A DNA stretch of 64,000 nucleotides from Aliidiomarina minuta. Lineage in GTDB: Bacteria > Pseudomonadota > Gammaproteobacteria > Enterobacterales > Alteromonadaceae. Shown here piece by piece: positions 40,915-50,099 of this stretch. Below the pieces are notes generated by a model. It ran no database searches. It was not told where the DNA came from and was given only the letters and a program-made list of their open reading frames with translations. The translations under genes were made by a program, and so were the position numbers. The stretch covers positions 310,001 to 374,000 of the forward strand of contig NZ_PIPL01000001.1 in the NCBI RefSeq assembly GCF_003987145.1. The letters are read 5' to 3'. Each line of letters starts with the position of its first letter. Position 1 is the stretch's first letter.

Positions 40915-41498
40915 GTAGGGCAGGCTCGGCCTGCCGTGTAAACCCCAAAAAATCACCAACAGCTCCCGGTGGCAGGAGATTTGGCCTTGCCAGGCCGCCG
41001 TGAACCGACTTTCGAGCAGGTCGGTAGGGCAGGCTGGGCCTGCCGTGTAGGCATCCAGATATCCTGCAGGGCCGGCGGCAGGTGAAACCTGCCCTACCAA
41101 AACCAGCAACACCGTACCTCTGGTGGAACCTGCTTAATTCCGCGTAGGGCAGGCTCGGCCTGCCATGTAAGCCTTCCGGTTTTCTGCAGGGCCGGCGGCA
41201 GGTGAAACCTGCCCTACCAAAACCAGCAACACCGTACCTCTGGTGGAACCTGCTTAATTCCGCGTAGGGCAGGCTCGGCCTGCCGTGTAAGCGTTCCGGT
41301 TTTCTGCAGGGCCGGCGGCAGGTGAAACCTGCCCTACCAAAACCAGCAACACCGTACCTCTGGTGGAACCTGCTTAATTCCGCGTAGGGCAGGCTGGGCC
41401 TGCCGTGTAAGCGTTCCGGTTTTCTGCAGGGCCGGCGGCAGGTGAAACCTGCCCTACCAAAACCAGCAACACCGTACCTCTGGTGGAACCTGCCCTAC
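40915..41498 (+). repeat. Intergenic tandem array of 120-bp GTAGGGCAGG units (array 2)
   Basis: This gene-free stretch between the idh terminator and the S9 peptidase holds one decayed unit (40915-41023) and four units starting at 41024, 41144, 41264 and 41384, exactly 120 bases apart. Units start GTAGGGCAGG and each contains hairpins GGCAGGC-t(c/g)g-GCCTGCC and GGCAGGT-gaa-ACCTGCC. Differences between units are few, such as ctcgg versus ctggg in the first loop and changes just after it. The sequence is the reverse complement of array 1 (20960-21535), with about 15% divergence by eye. The array ends with CCTGCCCTAC at 41498. Confidence 0.95.
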
Positions 41499-41526
41499 AA
41501 TCCATTCCTGTCATTTATTTTGGGCA

Positions 41527-43563
41527 TTAACGTGAGCCTGGCTCGGCCCAGCGCTCTACCCAATCCTGTACTTCGTTGTACCAGTACACTGAGTTATTAG
41601 GTTTTAAGATCCAGTGGTTCTCATCCGGGAAGTAGATCAACTCAGACTCTACACCACGCGACTGCAGCGTGCGGAAGAGTTCGAAGCTCTGACCAACCGG
41701 AACACGCAGATCCTGTTGTCCGTGGATCAACAGTGCTGGTGTTTCAAAATCACCGGCAAAATAATGCGGAGAAATATCCTGGTAAATTTCAGGCTGGTCC
41801 CAGTAATCGCCGAAGCGTTCTGAGTGCACTGCGAAATCCGCTGACATTTGCGAATACATGTTGTAGACCGGCGCGTGGATTACCAGTGACTTGAACGGAT
41901 GTTCCCGGCCCAGCAAAATAGTGCTCAGGTAACCACCATAACTGCCACCGCCAGCGACCATGCGTTCACTATCTACCCATGACTGTTCTTTAAACCAGTC
42001 AGCGGCAGCAATAGTGTCGGCATAAGGAGCCGTTATCCAGTCTGGATTGATCGCATCAGTGAAGTCCTGACCAAAACCACTGGAACCGTGGAAATTGTGC
42101 CATGCGGTCACATAACCCCAGGAAGCAAAAGTCTGCGCGTTCCAGCGATAATGAAAACCGTCCGTGATTGCACTGTGGGGGCCACCATGAATCAGTAGAA
42201 ACAGCGGGTATTCTTTGCTGTCATCGAAACCAGGAGGGTAATGCACCCACATCTGAATTTCCTGGCCATCATGGCCTTCATAAGTGACCGACTCGTAGGT
42301 ACCCAGTGACACATCAGCTAACAGCTCATCATTGATGCTATCCAGGCGGGTAACGCTACCTGAATTCGGGTTTATACGAACCAGTCGTGCAGGGTGCAGA
42401 AAGCTCTCGTTGGAGGCTATCAGAGTGCCGTTGTCGGCAACGCTCAGCCCTGAAAAGTTAGTCTCTTCAGTAATAGCACTGACATGGCCTTGTTGAGCAT
42501 CAATATGATAAACCCGGGAGGTACCGGCGTCGTCAATTGCGGCATAAAAACCACTGCTGTCAGGCAACCAGACCAGGCCTCGTGCTGAACGATCCCAGTC
42601 GCCGCTGATCTCACGTTGCTCGCGGCTGTCCATGTCCATCAGCACAATATTTGCGGTATCAGCGTAGAAACCAGCGATTTGCTGACGCGTATACGCCAAA
42701 GTCTGGCCGTCTGGACTGAATAGCGGGTTGCCATCGGGGGCGGTGTTTTCCGCGGTCAGGTTTTCAGCACTGTCGCTACCAATGCGCGCCAGAAAGATAT
42801 CAATTTCCGGGTTTACCTGGTTGTCACTGCTGTTGGAGTTAAAAGCAATCCAGCTTTCATCGGGTGACACGTCATAACTGCTAGTGCCTTGTGAAGAGCG
42901 TGGCAGCTCTATGCCCATAGGCTGAGTAATAGCTTCGATCGCATCGGTGCTGTCGCCATCTTCGACTGGAATGCGAAATACATGGGCCTGACGGTTTTCA
43001 TCCAGATAATGGTCAAACTGAGAATAGGGCAGGGCCGTCCATTTCATGGCTGAAACGTTAGAGTCTTTTTCGTGTTGTCTGCGCTCCTTAATTTCATCCC
43101 AGTCTTTATCTGGCCAGACCCGGCTGATGAAATAAAAGTGCTCGCCGACCCATTTCATGCCGTACGCCTCCGTAGGTACATCACTGACACGGTAAGCTTC
43201 GCCCGGCTCGTCGATAGGCAGGACATAGATTTGTCCCTCTTCGTCCTTGTGGCGTTGGCTGATAAAAGCCAGCTTGCTGCCATCAGGCGAAAATACGGCG
43301 TTGCTCACCCGCTGACCTTCAGCGGTTAACGGACGTTGTACTTCACCATCTTCAGAAAATAACCAAAGGCGTGTTGCGCCTTCATCGCTATCCATATCGT
43401 AACTAGTGACAGGAGCTACAATATGACCACCCTGAGGGGAAATCAGCGGCGAACCTATGCGTTCAATTTCCCAGATGAGTTCCTGGGTTAATAATTTTTC
43501 TTCCGCCTGTACTGCACTAAAAGGCAGCAACAGAAGGCAGAACATAATGCTGAGTCTTTTCAT
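41527..43563 (-). CDS. Secreted S9 family (prolyl oligopeptidase-like) peptidase
   Basis: A 678-residue serine peptidase. A signal peptide (MFCLLLLPFSAVQA) precedes a ~400-residue WD40-like beta-propeller with repeats such as FSPDGSKLAFIS, FSPDGQTLAYT and VSPDESWIAF. The C-terminal alpha/beta-hydrolase domain has the nucleophile GGGSYGGY, the Asp loop HGQQDLRVP and the catalytic His in DENHWIL. It resembles acylaminoacyl/dipeptidyl peptidases that trim peptides in the periplasm. It is transcribed divergently from the exonuclease gene. Confidence 0.92.
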   Translation of the reverse strand: MKRLSIMFCLLLLPFSAVQAEEKLLTQELIWEIERIGSPLISPQGGHIVAPVTSYDMDSDEGATRLWLFSEDGEVQRPLTAEGQRVSNAVFSPDGSKLAFISQRHKDEEGQIYVLPIDEPGEAYRVSDVPTEAYGMKWVGEHFYFISRVWPDKDWDEIKERRQHEKDSNVSAMKWTALPYSQFDHYLDENRQAHVFRIPVEDGDSTDAIEAITQPMGIELPRSSQGTSSYDVSPDESWIAFNSNSSDNQVNPEIDIFLARIGSDSAENLTAENTAPDGNPLFSPDGQTLAYTRQQIAGFYADTANIVLMDMDSREQREISGDWDRSARGLVWLPDSSGFYAAIDDAGTSRVYHIDAQQGHVSAITEETNFSGLSVADNGTLIASNESFLHPARLVRINPNSGSVTRLDSINDELLADVSLGTYESVTYEGHDGQEIQMWVHYPPGFDDSKEYPLFLLIHGGPHSAITDGFHYRWNAQTFASWGYVTAWHNFHGSSGFGQDFTDAINPDWITAPYADTIAAADWFKEQSWVDSERMVAGGGSYGGYLSTILLGREHPFKSLVIHAPVYNMYSQMSADFAVHSERFGDYWDQPEIYQDISPHYFAGDFETPALLIHGQQDLRVPVGQSFELFRTLQSRGVESELIYFPDENHWILKPNNSVYWYNEVQDWVERWAEPGSR

Positions 43564-43616
43564 AGTTTATCTCATTACATTTGGGTTAAGAGTTCATAAA
43601 TATCATAGAGAAAAAT

Positions 43617-43635
43617 ATTGTTACTGTATAACAAT
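43617..43635. promoter_or_regulatory. Inverted repeat between the S9 peptidase and nuclease genes
   Basis: ATTGTTA - N5 - TAACAAT is a 19-base inverted repeat 54 bases upstream of the peptidase start and 130 bases upstream of the nuclease start. It sits in an AT-rich divergent promoter region, so it could be an operator. No regulator is assigned. Confidence 0.4.
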
Positions 43636-43763
43636 AAATGAAATCCGCGATATTCTCGGGCAGCATCTTTGCAAAGGTCAAACAATTAACATATTTTTGA
43701 CATTGTTCTGACATGATACAGAACTAAGCTTCAGTTTTGTATACAAGCCAGGAGCAGAAGAAT

Positions 43764-46754
43764 ATGAAAATCTTTCTCGCCGTATTAATGCTATTAACTG
43801 CGGCGCCCGTATGGGCGCAGCAACCTATTGCCTACTGGGCACAGAACGACAATCAGCTTGCCGATGGCAGTGCTGGTTTTGAGCCTGCCTCTTTTCCGCA
43901 GTATGCGGACCTGGGTTATGGCGAACTTTATGTGCAGGATTTCAATGACGAACTGGACGCTGACGGTGCATACCGCTGGTTACAAAGCTTTGCCGGAAGC
44001 ACGGCCAACGCGGTCTCCGGTTTCCCCGCGGGGGGTTCTCTTTCTATTCAGGGGGCGACGAACAACACAAACAATGGCGTTTCTGTTGTATTGCGCGTAG
44101 ACACCCGTGAATATCAGGATATTCAGGTCAGCTGGGCGCAGCGCGGTACGGGCACCGGATTTGATAGTCGTCAATTCTCCTGGTCGACCGATGGTGCCAG
44201 TTACAACTTAGTGGATGTAGATGAAGGCAGCCTGGGGTCCTCCTGGCAAGTGCAGTCCTATGATTTGTCGTCAGTAAGCGCGATTAATGACAATCCCGTG
44301 GTGTACTTTCGCATAACACTGGATGGTGCCAGCAGTGCAAATGGTAACAACCGACTAGATAATATTCGGGTGCAGGGTGTACGAATAGCGGATGCGTCGC
44401 GTGTTGGTGTTTATGACAATGACTTCCCAAGCAATCCTTTTTACCGGGGCTGGAGTCAGTTTGTTGTCAGTGGTGAATCAAGCTGGGAGTGGGATGAATC
44501 CTTCAATAACATTAGTTATACACCTTTCCTTGATGGCAATTGTCAGCCAGGCGAGAGCTGGCTGGTTTCACCTGGATTTGACCTGGATTCACAGCAGGAC
44601 GAGCGGGTTGCTTTTGAAATTGCCCGCGGTTTCGCTGGAGATAATGACCTTGAGGTGCTGTATTCGACGGATTACCAGGGTGGGGACGTTTCATCGGCAA
44701 GCTGGTCTCTGCTGAGTGTGATTACCAGCGCTGATTTTGATAACAACAATGTGCCGCAGCGTTTTGACGGCTTTGAGCAATTACAGAACGAACAGGGGCA
44801 TGCGCATATTGCCTTTCGTTTTGTTTATTCTTCGGGTGAATGCGGTACCTGGCGGCTCAACAAACTGCAGCTAACTGCCGAGCTGGCGGAGTCAGACCCC
44901 GTTGATTTTGCATGTGGTGCTCCGACAACCCCTGTTCACAGAGTACAGGGAAGCAACTTTCAAAGCCCCATGCAGGGCGCTGAAGTGCAACTGGAAGCTA
45001 TAGTGACCACAGCTTTTTTAGCCACTGACGAGAGCCAGATTGGCGGTTTTTATATGCAGGCAGCCGATCATGAACATGATTCGGATCCCTATACTTCAGA
45101 AGGTATATTTGTGGATGCTTCGGGACAATACCTGAGCCTGAACGAGGGGGACCGGGTCCGTGTTCAGGGTGAGGTAGAAGAGTCTTTTGAGCAGACTCAG
45201 ATAAGTAACCTGAGTGATTTTGAAGTCTGTACCACGGGTCAGTCAGATCAAGTCACTGCATTGCCTCTGGAATTACCGATAAGCGATTTTCTTCAGTTTG
45301 AGGCAGTCGAGGGAATGTTAGTCGAGCTGCCACAGGAGTTGACCGTCACCGACGTTTTTAATGCAGTTCGGTTCGCTGAAATTCAGGTATCAAAGGGTCC
45401 TTTATTTATCCCGACTCAGGTCGCAACCCCAGGCCCTGAAGCCCAGGCTGTAAAGCGTGCTAATCAGCATAATAGACTCGTTCTGGATGATGGTCGTACA
45501 GGCTCCAACCGCACTCCATTTTTAATCGGCGAGGATGGAGTATCGCCGTTATCGGCGCACAACCCAATACGTAACGGATACCGAATTGAGCAGGGCCATC
45601 AGGGCGTTATGGGTTACAGTTTTGCTGAATACCGGGTACGTTCGCAGCAGCTGCCTGACTATTTAAGCCAGGCCAATCCAAGAACCGCTCAACCTGGAAT
45701 CGCCTCCGGAGGCAACCTGCGAGTGGCCAGTTATAATCTGGAAAACCTGTTTGCGACCTTAGGCGATTCAGGTGAAACCTGCGGCCCGAATCAGTTGTCC
45801 TGTCGAGGTGCTGCAGATGAAGAGGAACTGCAACGTCAGCTGCAGAAAATTGTCTCTGCCATTATCGCACTGGACGCGCAGGTAGTGGCCCTGGCTGAAG
45901 TTGAAAATGATGCCGACGACGCCACTTTGCAAATGCTGGTAGATGCTTTAAATCAAGCGGACAGACTGGGTCGCTGGGACTACATTGCAACCGGCTGGTT
46001 AGGCACTGACGCGATAAAGCCTGGCTTTATATACCAGTCATTGCGGGCACGACCTATAGGTGACTATGCGGTGCTGGATTCGAGTGTGGATCCTGATTTT
46101 GATACGTCCCGTCAACGGCCTGCGCTGGCACAAAGCTTTCGTGCCAATAACAGTGGTCGTTTCACTGCGGTAGCCCTGCATTTAAGAGCTAAGGCGTCAT
46201 GCCCTGACAGTGGTCCGGACTCTGACCAGGGCGATGGACAGGGCTGTTGGAATGACTGGCGAACCCGCTCAACAGGTGCTCTGGCGCGCTGGTTAGAAGA
46301 GGATCCTACCGGTAATGGTGTGGCTGCGGTTCTGTTGCTGGGCGATTTTAATGCCTATGCACAGGAAGATCCGATGCGTTTGCTGGAGAGCGAGGGCTAC
46401 AGCAACCTGGCGATTGCAGCCAATAATGGTAACCCGGAAGTTTACAGTTATACCTTCTTCGGTGAGTCAGGAAGCCTGGACCATGGTCTGGCAAACCCGG
46501 TACTGGCAGAACAGGTGGTAGATGCAGGTTACTGGCCAATTAATGCGGATGAGCTTCCCGTATTTAACTACAATACCGGGACGCTGCCAGGCGGTTTCTT
46601 AGAAAAGCCGGATAACTTTTACAGTACGCAACCGTTTCGTTCTTCCGATCATGATCCCATGGTTATCGAACTGAACCTGCGGCGCTGTACTCCAGGATTA
46701 CGTAATTTACCCAGACATTCTTTAGGTAAAGAGCTAAACAGCCCTGAGTGTTAG
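43764..46754 (+). CDS. ExeM/NucH family extracellular endonuclease
   Basis: A 996-residue secreted nuclease. The signal peptide is MKIFLAVLMLLTAAPVWA; ATG 43764 is chosen over an upstream TTG because this gives a clean signal and an AGGAG ribosome site. N-terminal beta-rich domains (residues ~20-370) are followed by an OB-fold nuclease-associated region (IGGFYMQAADHEHDSD, about 390-500) and an endonuclease/exonuclease/phosphatase domain with VASYNLENLF, ALAEVEND, LLGDFNAYAQEDP and SSDHDPMVIEL. It would degrade extracellular DNA for nutrients or biofilm release. Unlike many relatives it ends just after the catalytic domain, without a GlyGly-CTERM anchor. Confidence 0.9.
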   Translation: MKIFLAVLMLLTAAPVWAQQPIAYWAQNDNQLADGSAGFEPASFPQYADLGYGELYVQDFNDELDADGAYRWLQSFAGSTANAVSGFPAGGSLSIQGATNNTNNGVSVVLRVDTREYQDIQVSWAQRGTGTGFDSRQFSWSTDGASYNLVDVDEGSLGSSWQVQSYDLSSVSAINDNPVVYFRITLDGASSANGNNRLDNIRVQGVRIADASRVGVYDNDFPSNPFYRGWSQFVVSGESSWEWDESFNNISYTPFLDGNCQPGESWLVSPGFDLDSQQDERVAFEIARGFAGDNDLEVLYSTDYQGGDVSSASWSLLSVITSADFDNNNVPQRFDGFEQLQNEQGHAHIAFRFVYSSGECGTWRLNKLQLTAELAESDPVDFACGAPTTPVHRVQGSNFQSPMQGAEVQLEAIVTTAFLATDESQIGGFYMQAADHEHDSDPYTSEGIFVDASGQYLSLNEGDRVRVQGEVEESFEQTQISNLSDFEVCTTGQSDQVTALPLELPISDFLQFEAVEGMLVELPQELTVTDVFNAVRFAEIQVSKGPLFIPTQVATPGPEAQAVKRANQHNRLVLDDGRTGSNRTPFLIGEDGVSPLSAHNPIRNGYRIEQGHQGVMGYSFAEYRVRSQQLPDYLSQANPRTAQPGIASGGNLRVASYNLENLFATLGDSGETCGPNQLSCRGAADEEELQRQLQKIVSAIIALDAQVVALAEVENDADDATLQMLVDALNQADRLGRWDYIATGWLGTDAIKPGFIYQSLRARPIGDYAVLDSSVDPDFDTSRQRPALAQSFRANNSGRFTAVALHLRAKASCPDSGPDSDQGDGQGCWNDWRTRSTGALARWLEEDPTGNGVAAVLLLGDFNAYAQEDPMRLLESEGYSNLAIAANNGNPEVYSYTFFGESGSLDHGLANPVLAEQVVDAGYWPINADELPVFNYNTGTLPGGFLEKPDNFYSTQPFRSSDHDPMVIELNLRRCTPGLRNLPRHSLGKELNSPEC

Positions 46755-46769
46755 AATGGCAAAAGAAAA

Positions 46770-46794
46770 CAGGCACCGTGAGGTGCCTGTTTTT
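46770..46794. terminator. Bidirectional terminator between convergent genes
   Basis: CAGGCACC - GTGA - GGTGCCTG with five T on the plus side and TTTTCTTTT on the minus side, between the nuclease stop and the stop of the membrane-protein gene. Confidence 0.93.
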
Positions 46795-46808
46795 ATGGCT
46801 TTACGAGT

Positions 46809-47249
46809 TTATTCAGTTTCGGGTTTGTTTTTAGCAGTGGCCAGGCGCTCGACGTTGAGGGCAATAGAAAGCAGTAAAATAAGGCTTTCTTTAAAAAATG
46901 ACATCAGTATCACAGCGAAATAGCTGTATACAAGCACACCAATGGCGGCAGCTATCCCTGAAAATAAACCGAGATTAAAAATACCGCCGAGTAGCGTTAT
47001 GACGGCGATCAAGGCACCGACAAACCAGGATAAAAAGATGACGCCGTCCCAGGCGGCACGAAACCAATCGAAAACCGGGAATTCAGTGGTAGTCGACTTG
47101 TCAGTTTCACTGCCAGCGTGCTCCCGCATAGTTGCCAGCCGGTAGGCTGCACCTTTCCAGATTCGCCATGGTATGGTGAAGAAGCGAACTATGCACAGAA
47201 TAAGCGCCTGAATTACTGCTGGGCCAATTTGACTTTGTATTTGTGACAT
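46809..47249 (-). CDS. Small membrane protein, possibly DUF4282
   Basis: A 146-residue protein with a hydrophobic N-terminal segment (about residues 8-28), a hydrophilic stretch, and two closely spaced membrane helices (about 68-92 and 95-125), ending in a charged tail (ATAKNKPETE). The C-terminal half, with an RxxxE-type pattern after paired helices, resembles DUF4282 proteins, but the match is not certain. Function unknown. It is monocistronic with a shared terminator. Confidence 0.65.
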   Translation of the reverse strand: MSQIQSQIGPAVIQALILCIVRFFTIPWRIWKGAAYRLATMREHAGSETDKSTTTEFPVFDWFRAAWDGVIFLSWFVGALIAVITLLGGIFNLGLFSGIAAAIGVLVYSYFAVILMSFFKESLILLLSIALNVERLATAKNKPETE

Positions 47250-47348
47250 TTCTAATTCCTTGTTTTAGTTATTTTTCCTACGCATGTGTTGCGTACCAGC
47301 CGAATATAACAATAATCTCACAAAAGAATCTAGCGGAGTCTGAATCTC

Positions 47349-47379
47349 TGTTTCAGATCAATAATGTTTCAGATCAATA
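47349..47379 (+). promoter_or_regulatory. Tandem FNR/CRP-like half-sites before the menA-frd operon
   Basis: The 15-base sequence TGTTTCAGATCAATA occurs twice with a 16-base period (47349 and 47365), 52 bases upstream of the prenyltransferase start. Each copy contains the FNR right half ATCAA; the left half matches TTGAT at only 3 of 5 positions. Anaerobic activation of a fumarate reductase operon would fit, but site quality is modest. Confidence 0.4.
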
Positions 47380-47430
47380 GCTTTTCTGGCGTAGCTGCTA
47401 CTCTAATAGGCAAACAAACAGGGATTTTTT

Positions 47431-48324
47431 ATGTTTAAGGTTCTTCTCGGTGTCGCTCGGGTTAACTTCTTAACTCTGAGCCTGGTCTGCGTGGCGCTTG
47501 CTGCGGCATTAGGCTGGCTGCAACAGGGTATTTTGTTGTGGTCAAATCTGCTACTCGTGCTGGTGATGGCATTAGCGGCTCATATCAGTGTGAATGCATT
47601 TAATGAATACTTTGATTTTCGTTCAGGGCTCGACTTTCTCACTCCAAAAACACCATTTAGCGGTGGCAGCGGCAGCCTGGTTGCGAATCCGGAAGGAGCC
47701 TATCCTGCTCTGACTCTGGCTATACTGACATTGGTTATGGTGACACTTATCGGTCTTTGGCTGGCTGCGCAGGTAAGCTGGCTGTTGCTGTTACTAGGTA
47801 TCCCCGGTGTGTTTATTATTTACGCCTATACCAATCATATTAATCGTTTTCCCTTTCTTTGCCTGTTGGCTCCGGGCGTTGGTTTTGGTTTGTTAATGAC
47901 CCTGGGCGCCAGTTGGGTGTTATCGGTGGGCGTAACCCCAGGTGCTGTGGTACTGGCTGTGATTATGACGCTGCTGGTAAGTAATCTGTTATTACTGAAT
48001 CAGTTTCCGGACGTAGAAGCCGACCGTCAAGTTGGGCGAAGGCATCTGCCTATTTTGTGGGGGCGCCGTAAAAGCGCGGTTGTTTTTATGGCTATTCATA
48101 TACTTAGCTATCTAACGCTGCTACTGGGCGTCATGGCAGGCTGGTTGCCTGAGCATACCTTGCTGGGCTTATTTAGCGGCTTATTACTCATTAAGTTGCT
48201 GCCCGGCGTGTGGCGTTATGCGGACGAGCCGCAGCTTCTGCCTCCTTATCTTGGGCTGAATGTAATGCTCATTCATTTTTTTCCTTTATTGATCATAGCG
48301 GGTTTATTATGGGCAGCAGCATGA
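47431..48324 (+). CDS. UbiA/MenA-type prenyltransferase
   Basis: A 297-residue integral membrane prenyltransferase with about eight or nine helices. The first Asp-rich motif is NEYFDFRSGLD (N58, D62, D68) and the second is NQFPDVEADRQVGRRHL, the two magnesium-prenyl-diphosphate sites. It would prenylate an aromatic quinone precursor. Its stop overlaps the frdA ATG (ATGA), so it is translationally coupled to fumarate reductase, which uses menaquinol in many bacteria; MenA (1,4-dihydroxy-2-naphthoate prenyltransferase) is therefore the favoured guess. No other men genes are in the window. Confidence 0.8.
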   Translation: MFKVLLGVARVNFLTLSLVCVALAAALGWLQQGILLWSNLLLVLVMALAAHISVNAFNEYFDFRSGLDFLTPKTPFSGGSGSLVANPEGAYPALTLAILTLVMVTLIGLWLAAQVSWLLLLLGIPGVFIIYAYTNHINRFPFLCLLAPGVGFGLLMTLGASWVLSVGVTPGAVVLAVIMTLLVSNLLLLNQFPDVEADRQVGRRHLPILWGRRKSAVVFMAIHILSYLTLLLGVMAGWLPEHTLLGLFSGLLLIKLLPGVWRYADEPQLLPPYLGLNVMLIHFFPLLIIAGLLWAAA

Positions 48325-50099
48325 AACAACTGGATTTTGATCTGGTAGTTATTGGCGGTGGCGGCGCCGGTTTGCGCGCTGCTATTGCCGCGGCCGAAAG
48401 CGCTGCGGACAATTTCAGTATTGCCTTAGTTTCTAAAGTCTATCCCATGCGTTCGCATACCGTTGCTGCCGAAGGTGGAGCGGCCGCAGTGACCCGTGAA
48501 GATGACAGTCTTGAAGCTCACTTTGACGACACCGTAGCGGGCGGAGACTGGCTGGCTGAACAATCCGTAGTGGATTATTTTGTCCGTCATGCGCATCAGG
48601 AGCTGGTGCAAATGGAGCACTGGGGTTGCCCATGGAGCCGCGACAAAGAAGGTAATGTGCAAGTGCGGCGCTTTGGTGGCATGCGCACAGAACGAACCTG
48701 GTTTGCCGCCGATAAAACCGGTTTTCATATGTTACACACCTTATTTCAGACCTCATTGAAATATGCCCAGATTCAGCGCCTGGACGAGTATTTTGTACTG
48801 GATATAGTGGTGCACGAGGGCCAGGTGGCGGGGGTGATCGCGCTTGAAGTAGCAACGGGCGAATTGACCCTGCTGCGGGCTAAGACGGTCATTATGGCAA
48901 CGGGCGGTGCAGGGCGTCTATTTCGTTTTAATACCAACGGCGGCATAGTTACTGGCGACGGCATGGCCATCGCGTTTCGCCAGGGCGTAGCGTTGCGCGA
49001 TATGGAATTTGTCCAGTACCACCCAACCGGGCTGCCAGGTTCGGGTATTTTAATTACGGAAGCCTGCCGCGGTGAAGGTGGTATCCTGCTCAATAACCAG
49101 GGCTATCGATATTTACAGGACTACGGGCTGGGTCCGGAAACCGAACTGGGCAAGCCGCAAAATAAATACATGGAGCTGGGGCCAAGGGATAAACTCTCGC
49201 AGGCTTTCTGGCACGAGCAACAGGCGGGCAGAACTGCAAAATATGGCGACAGCGATGTGGTCTATCTGGACTTACGTCACTTGGGTAAAGACTACCTGCA
49301 CGAACGACTGCCTTTTATCTGCGAACTGGCCAAATCTTACGTCAATATAGATCCTGTCAAAGAACCCATTCCCATACGACCCGCGGTGCATTACACCATG
49401 GGTGGCATTGAAACCGATGCCCATTGTGAAACCTCAGTTACCGGGTTATATGCCGTTGGTGAGTGCGCTTCAGTAGGTCTGCACGGAGCCAACCGATTAG
49501 GTTCTAATTCATTGACTGAATTGCTGGTGTTTGGGCGCCTGGCGGGAGAAACCGCGGTCAGGCAGGCTGCGCACTGTACTTTCATAGAAAGCGAACAGCT
49601 CAGTTTGCAGGCACAGCAACATGCACAGCGTTTAGATAAGTTACGTCAGGGCAAAGGCAGTGAAAACTGGGTGGTGCTGAAGCGGGAACTGGTTTGCGTA
49701 ATGGAGCAGGGCTGTGGCATTTACCGTACAGAGCAGGGCATGCAGGAGGCGCTTAACAGCATCCATCAGCTGCAACAGGCCTATACACAGGTGGGCCTGG
49801 GCGATACCAGCAAAGCTTATAATACCGACCTGCTGCAATGCCTTGAGTTTGGTTTCGCTTTGGATGTGGCTGAAGCCATCTGCCTTGCGGCGCTGGAGCG
49901 GCGTGAATCCAGAGGCGCTCATCAGCGCCTCGACGAAGGCTTTACCGAGCGCAATGATGAGAAGTATTTAAAACACAGCCTGGTGCATTATATGGGTCCG
50001 GATCAGGTGGCCCGTCTGTCCTGGCAGTCGGTAGATACCAGTCTTTCAAAGCCTGCTGCACGTCTGTACGGCGATGCGGGCAAGGAGGCTAAGTCATGA
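48321..50099 (+). CDS. frdA: Fumarate reductase flavoprotein subunit
   Basis: A 592-residue FrdA, the covalent-FAD catalytic subunit reducing fumarate to succinate. The FAD loop is VVIGGGGAGLRAA, the flavinylated His is H46 in RSHTVAAEGG, and QYHPTGLPGSGILITEACRGEGG plus HGANRLGSNSLTELLVFG mark the active site and C-terminal fold. ATG 48321 is chosen as it overlaps the prenyltransferase stop and aligns with the E. coli start; ATG 48309 would add four residues. The following frdC and frdD indicate fumarate reductase rather than succinate dehydrogenase. Confidence 0.95.
   Translation: MKQLDFDLVVIGGGGAGLRAAIAAAESAADNFSIALVSKVYPMRSHTVAAEGGAAAVTREDDSLEAHFDDTVAGGDWLAEQSVVDYFVRHAHQELVQMEHWGCPWSRDKEGNVQVRRFGGMRTERTWFAADKTGFHMLHTLFQTSLKYAQIQRLDEYFVLDIVVHEGQVAGVIALEVATGELTLLRAKTVIMATGGAGRLFRFNTNGGIVTGDGMAIAFRQGVALRDMEFVQYHPTGLPGSGILITEACRGEGGILLNNQGYRYLQDYGLGPETELGKPQNKYMELGPRDKLSQAFWHEQQAGRTAKYGDSDVVYLDLRHLGKDYLHERLPFICELAKSYVNIDPVKEPIPIRPAVHYTMGGIETDAHCETSVTGLYAVGECASVGLHGANRLGSNSLTELLVFGRLAGETAVRQAAHCTFIESEQLSLQAQQHAQRLDKLRQGKGSENWVVLKRELVCVMEQGCGIYRTEQGMQEALNSIHQLQQAYTQVGLGDTSKAYNTDLLQCLEFGFALDVAEAICLAALERRESRGAHQRLDEGFTERNDEKYLKHSLVHYMGPDQVARLSWQSVDTSLSKPAARLYGDAGKEAKS

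Noticed and set aside
40852..41112. Minus-strand frame of 86 codons after idh
   Set aside because: It lies across the idh terminator and repeat array 2 and is composed of repeat sequence.
48433..48855. 140-codon minus-strand frame
   Set aside because: Antisense shadow of frdA with no homologous features.
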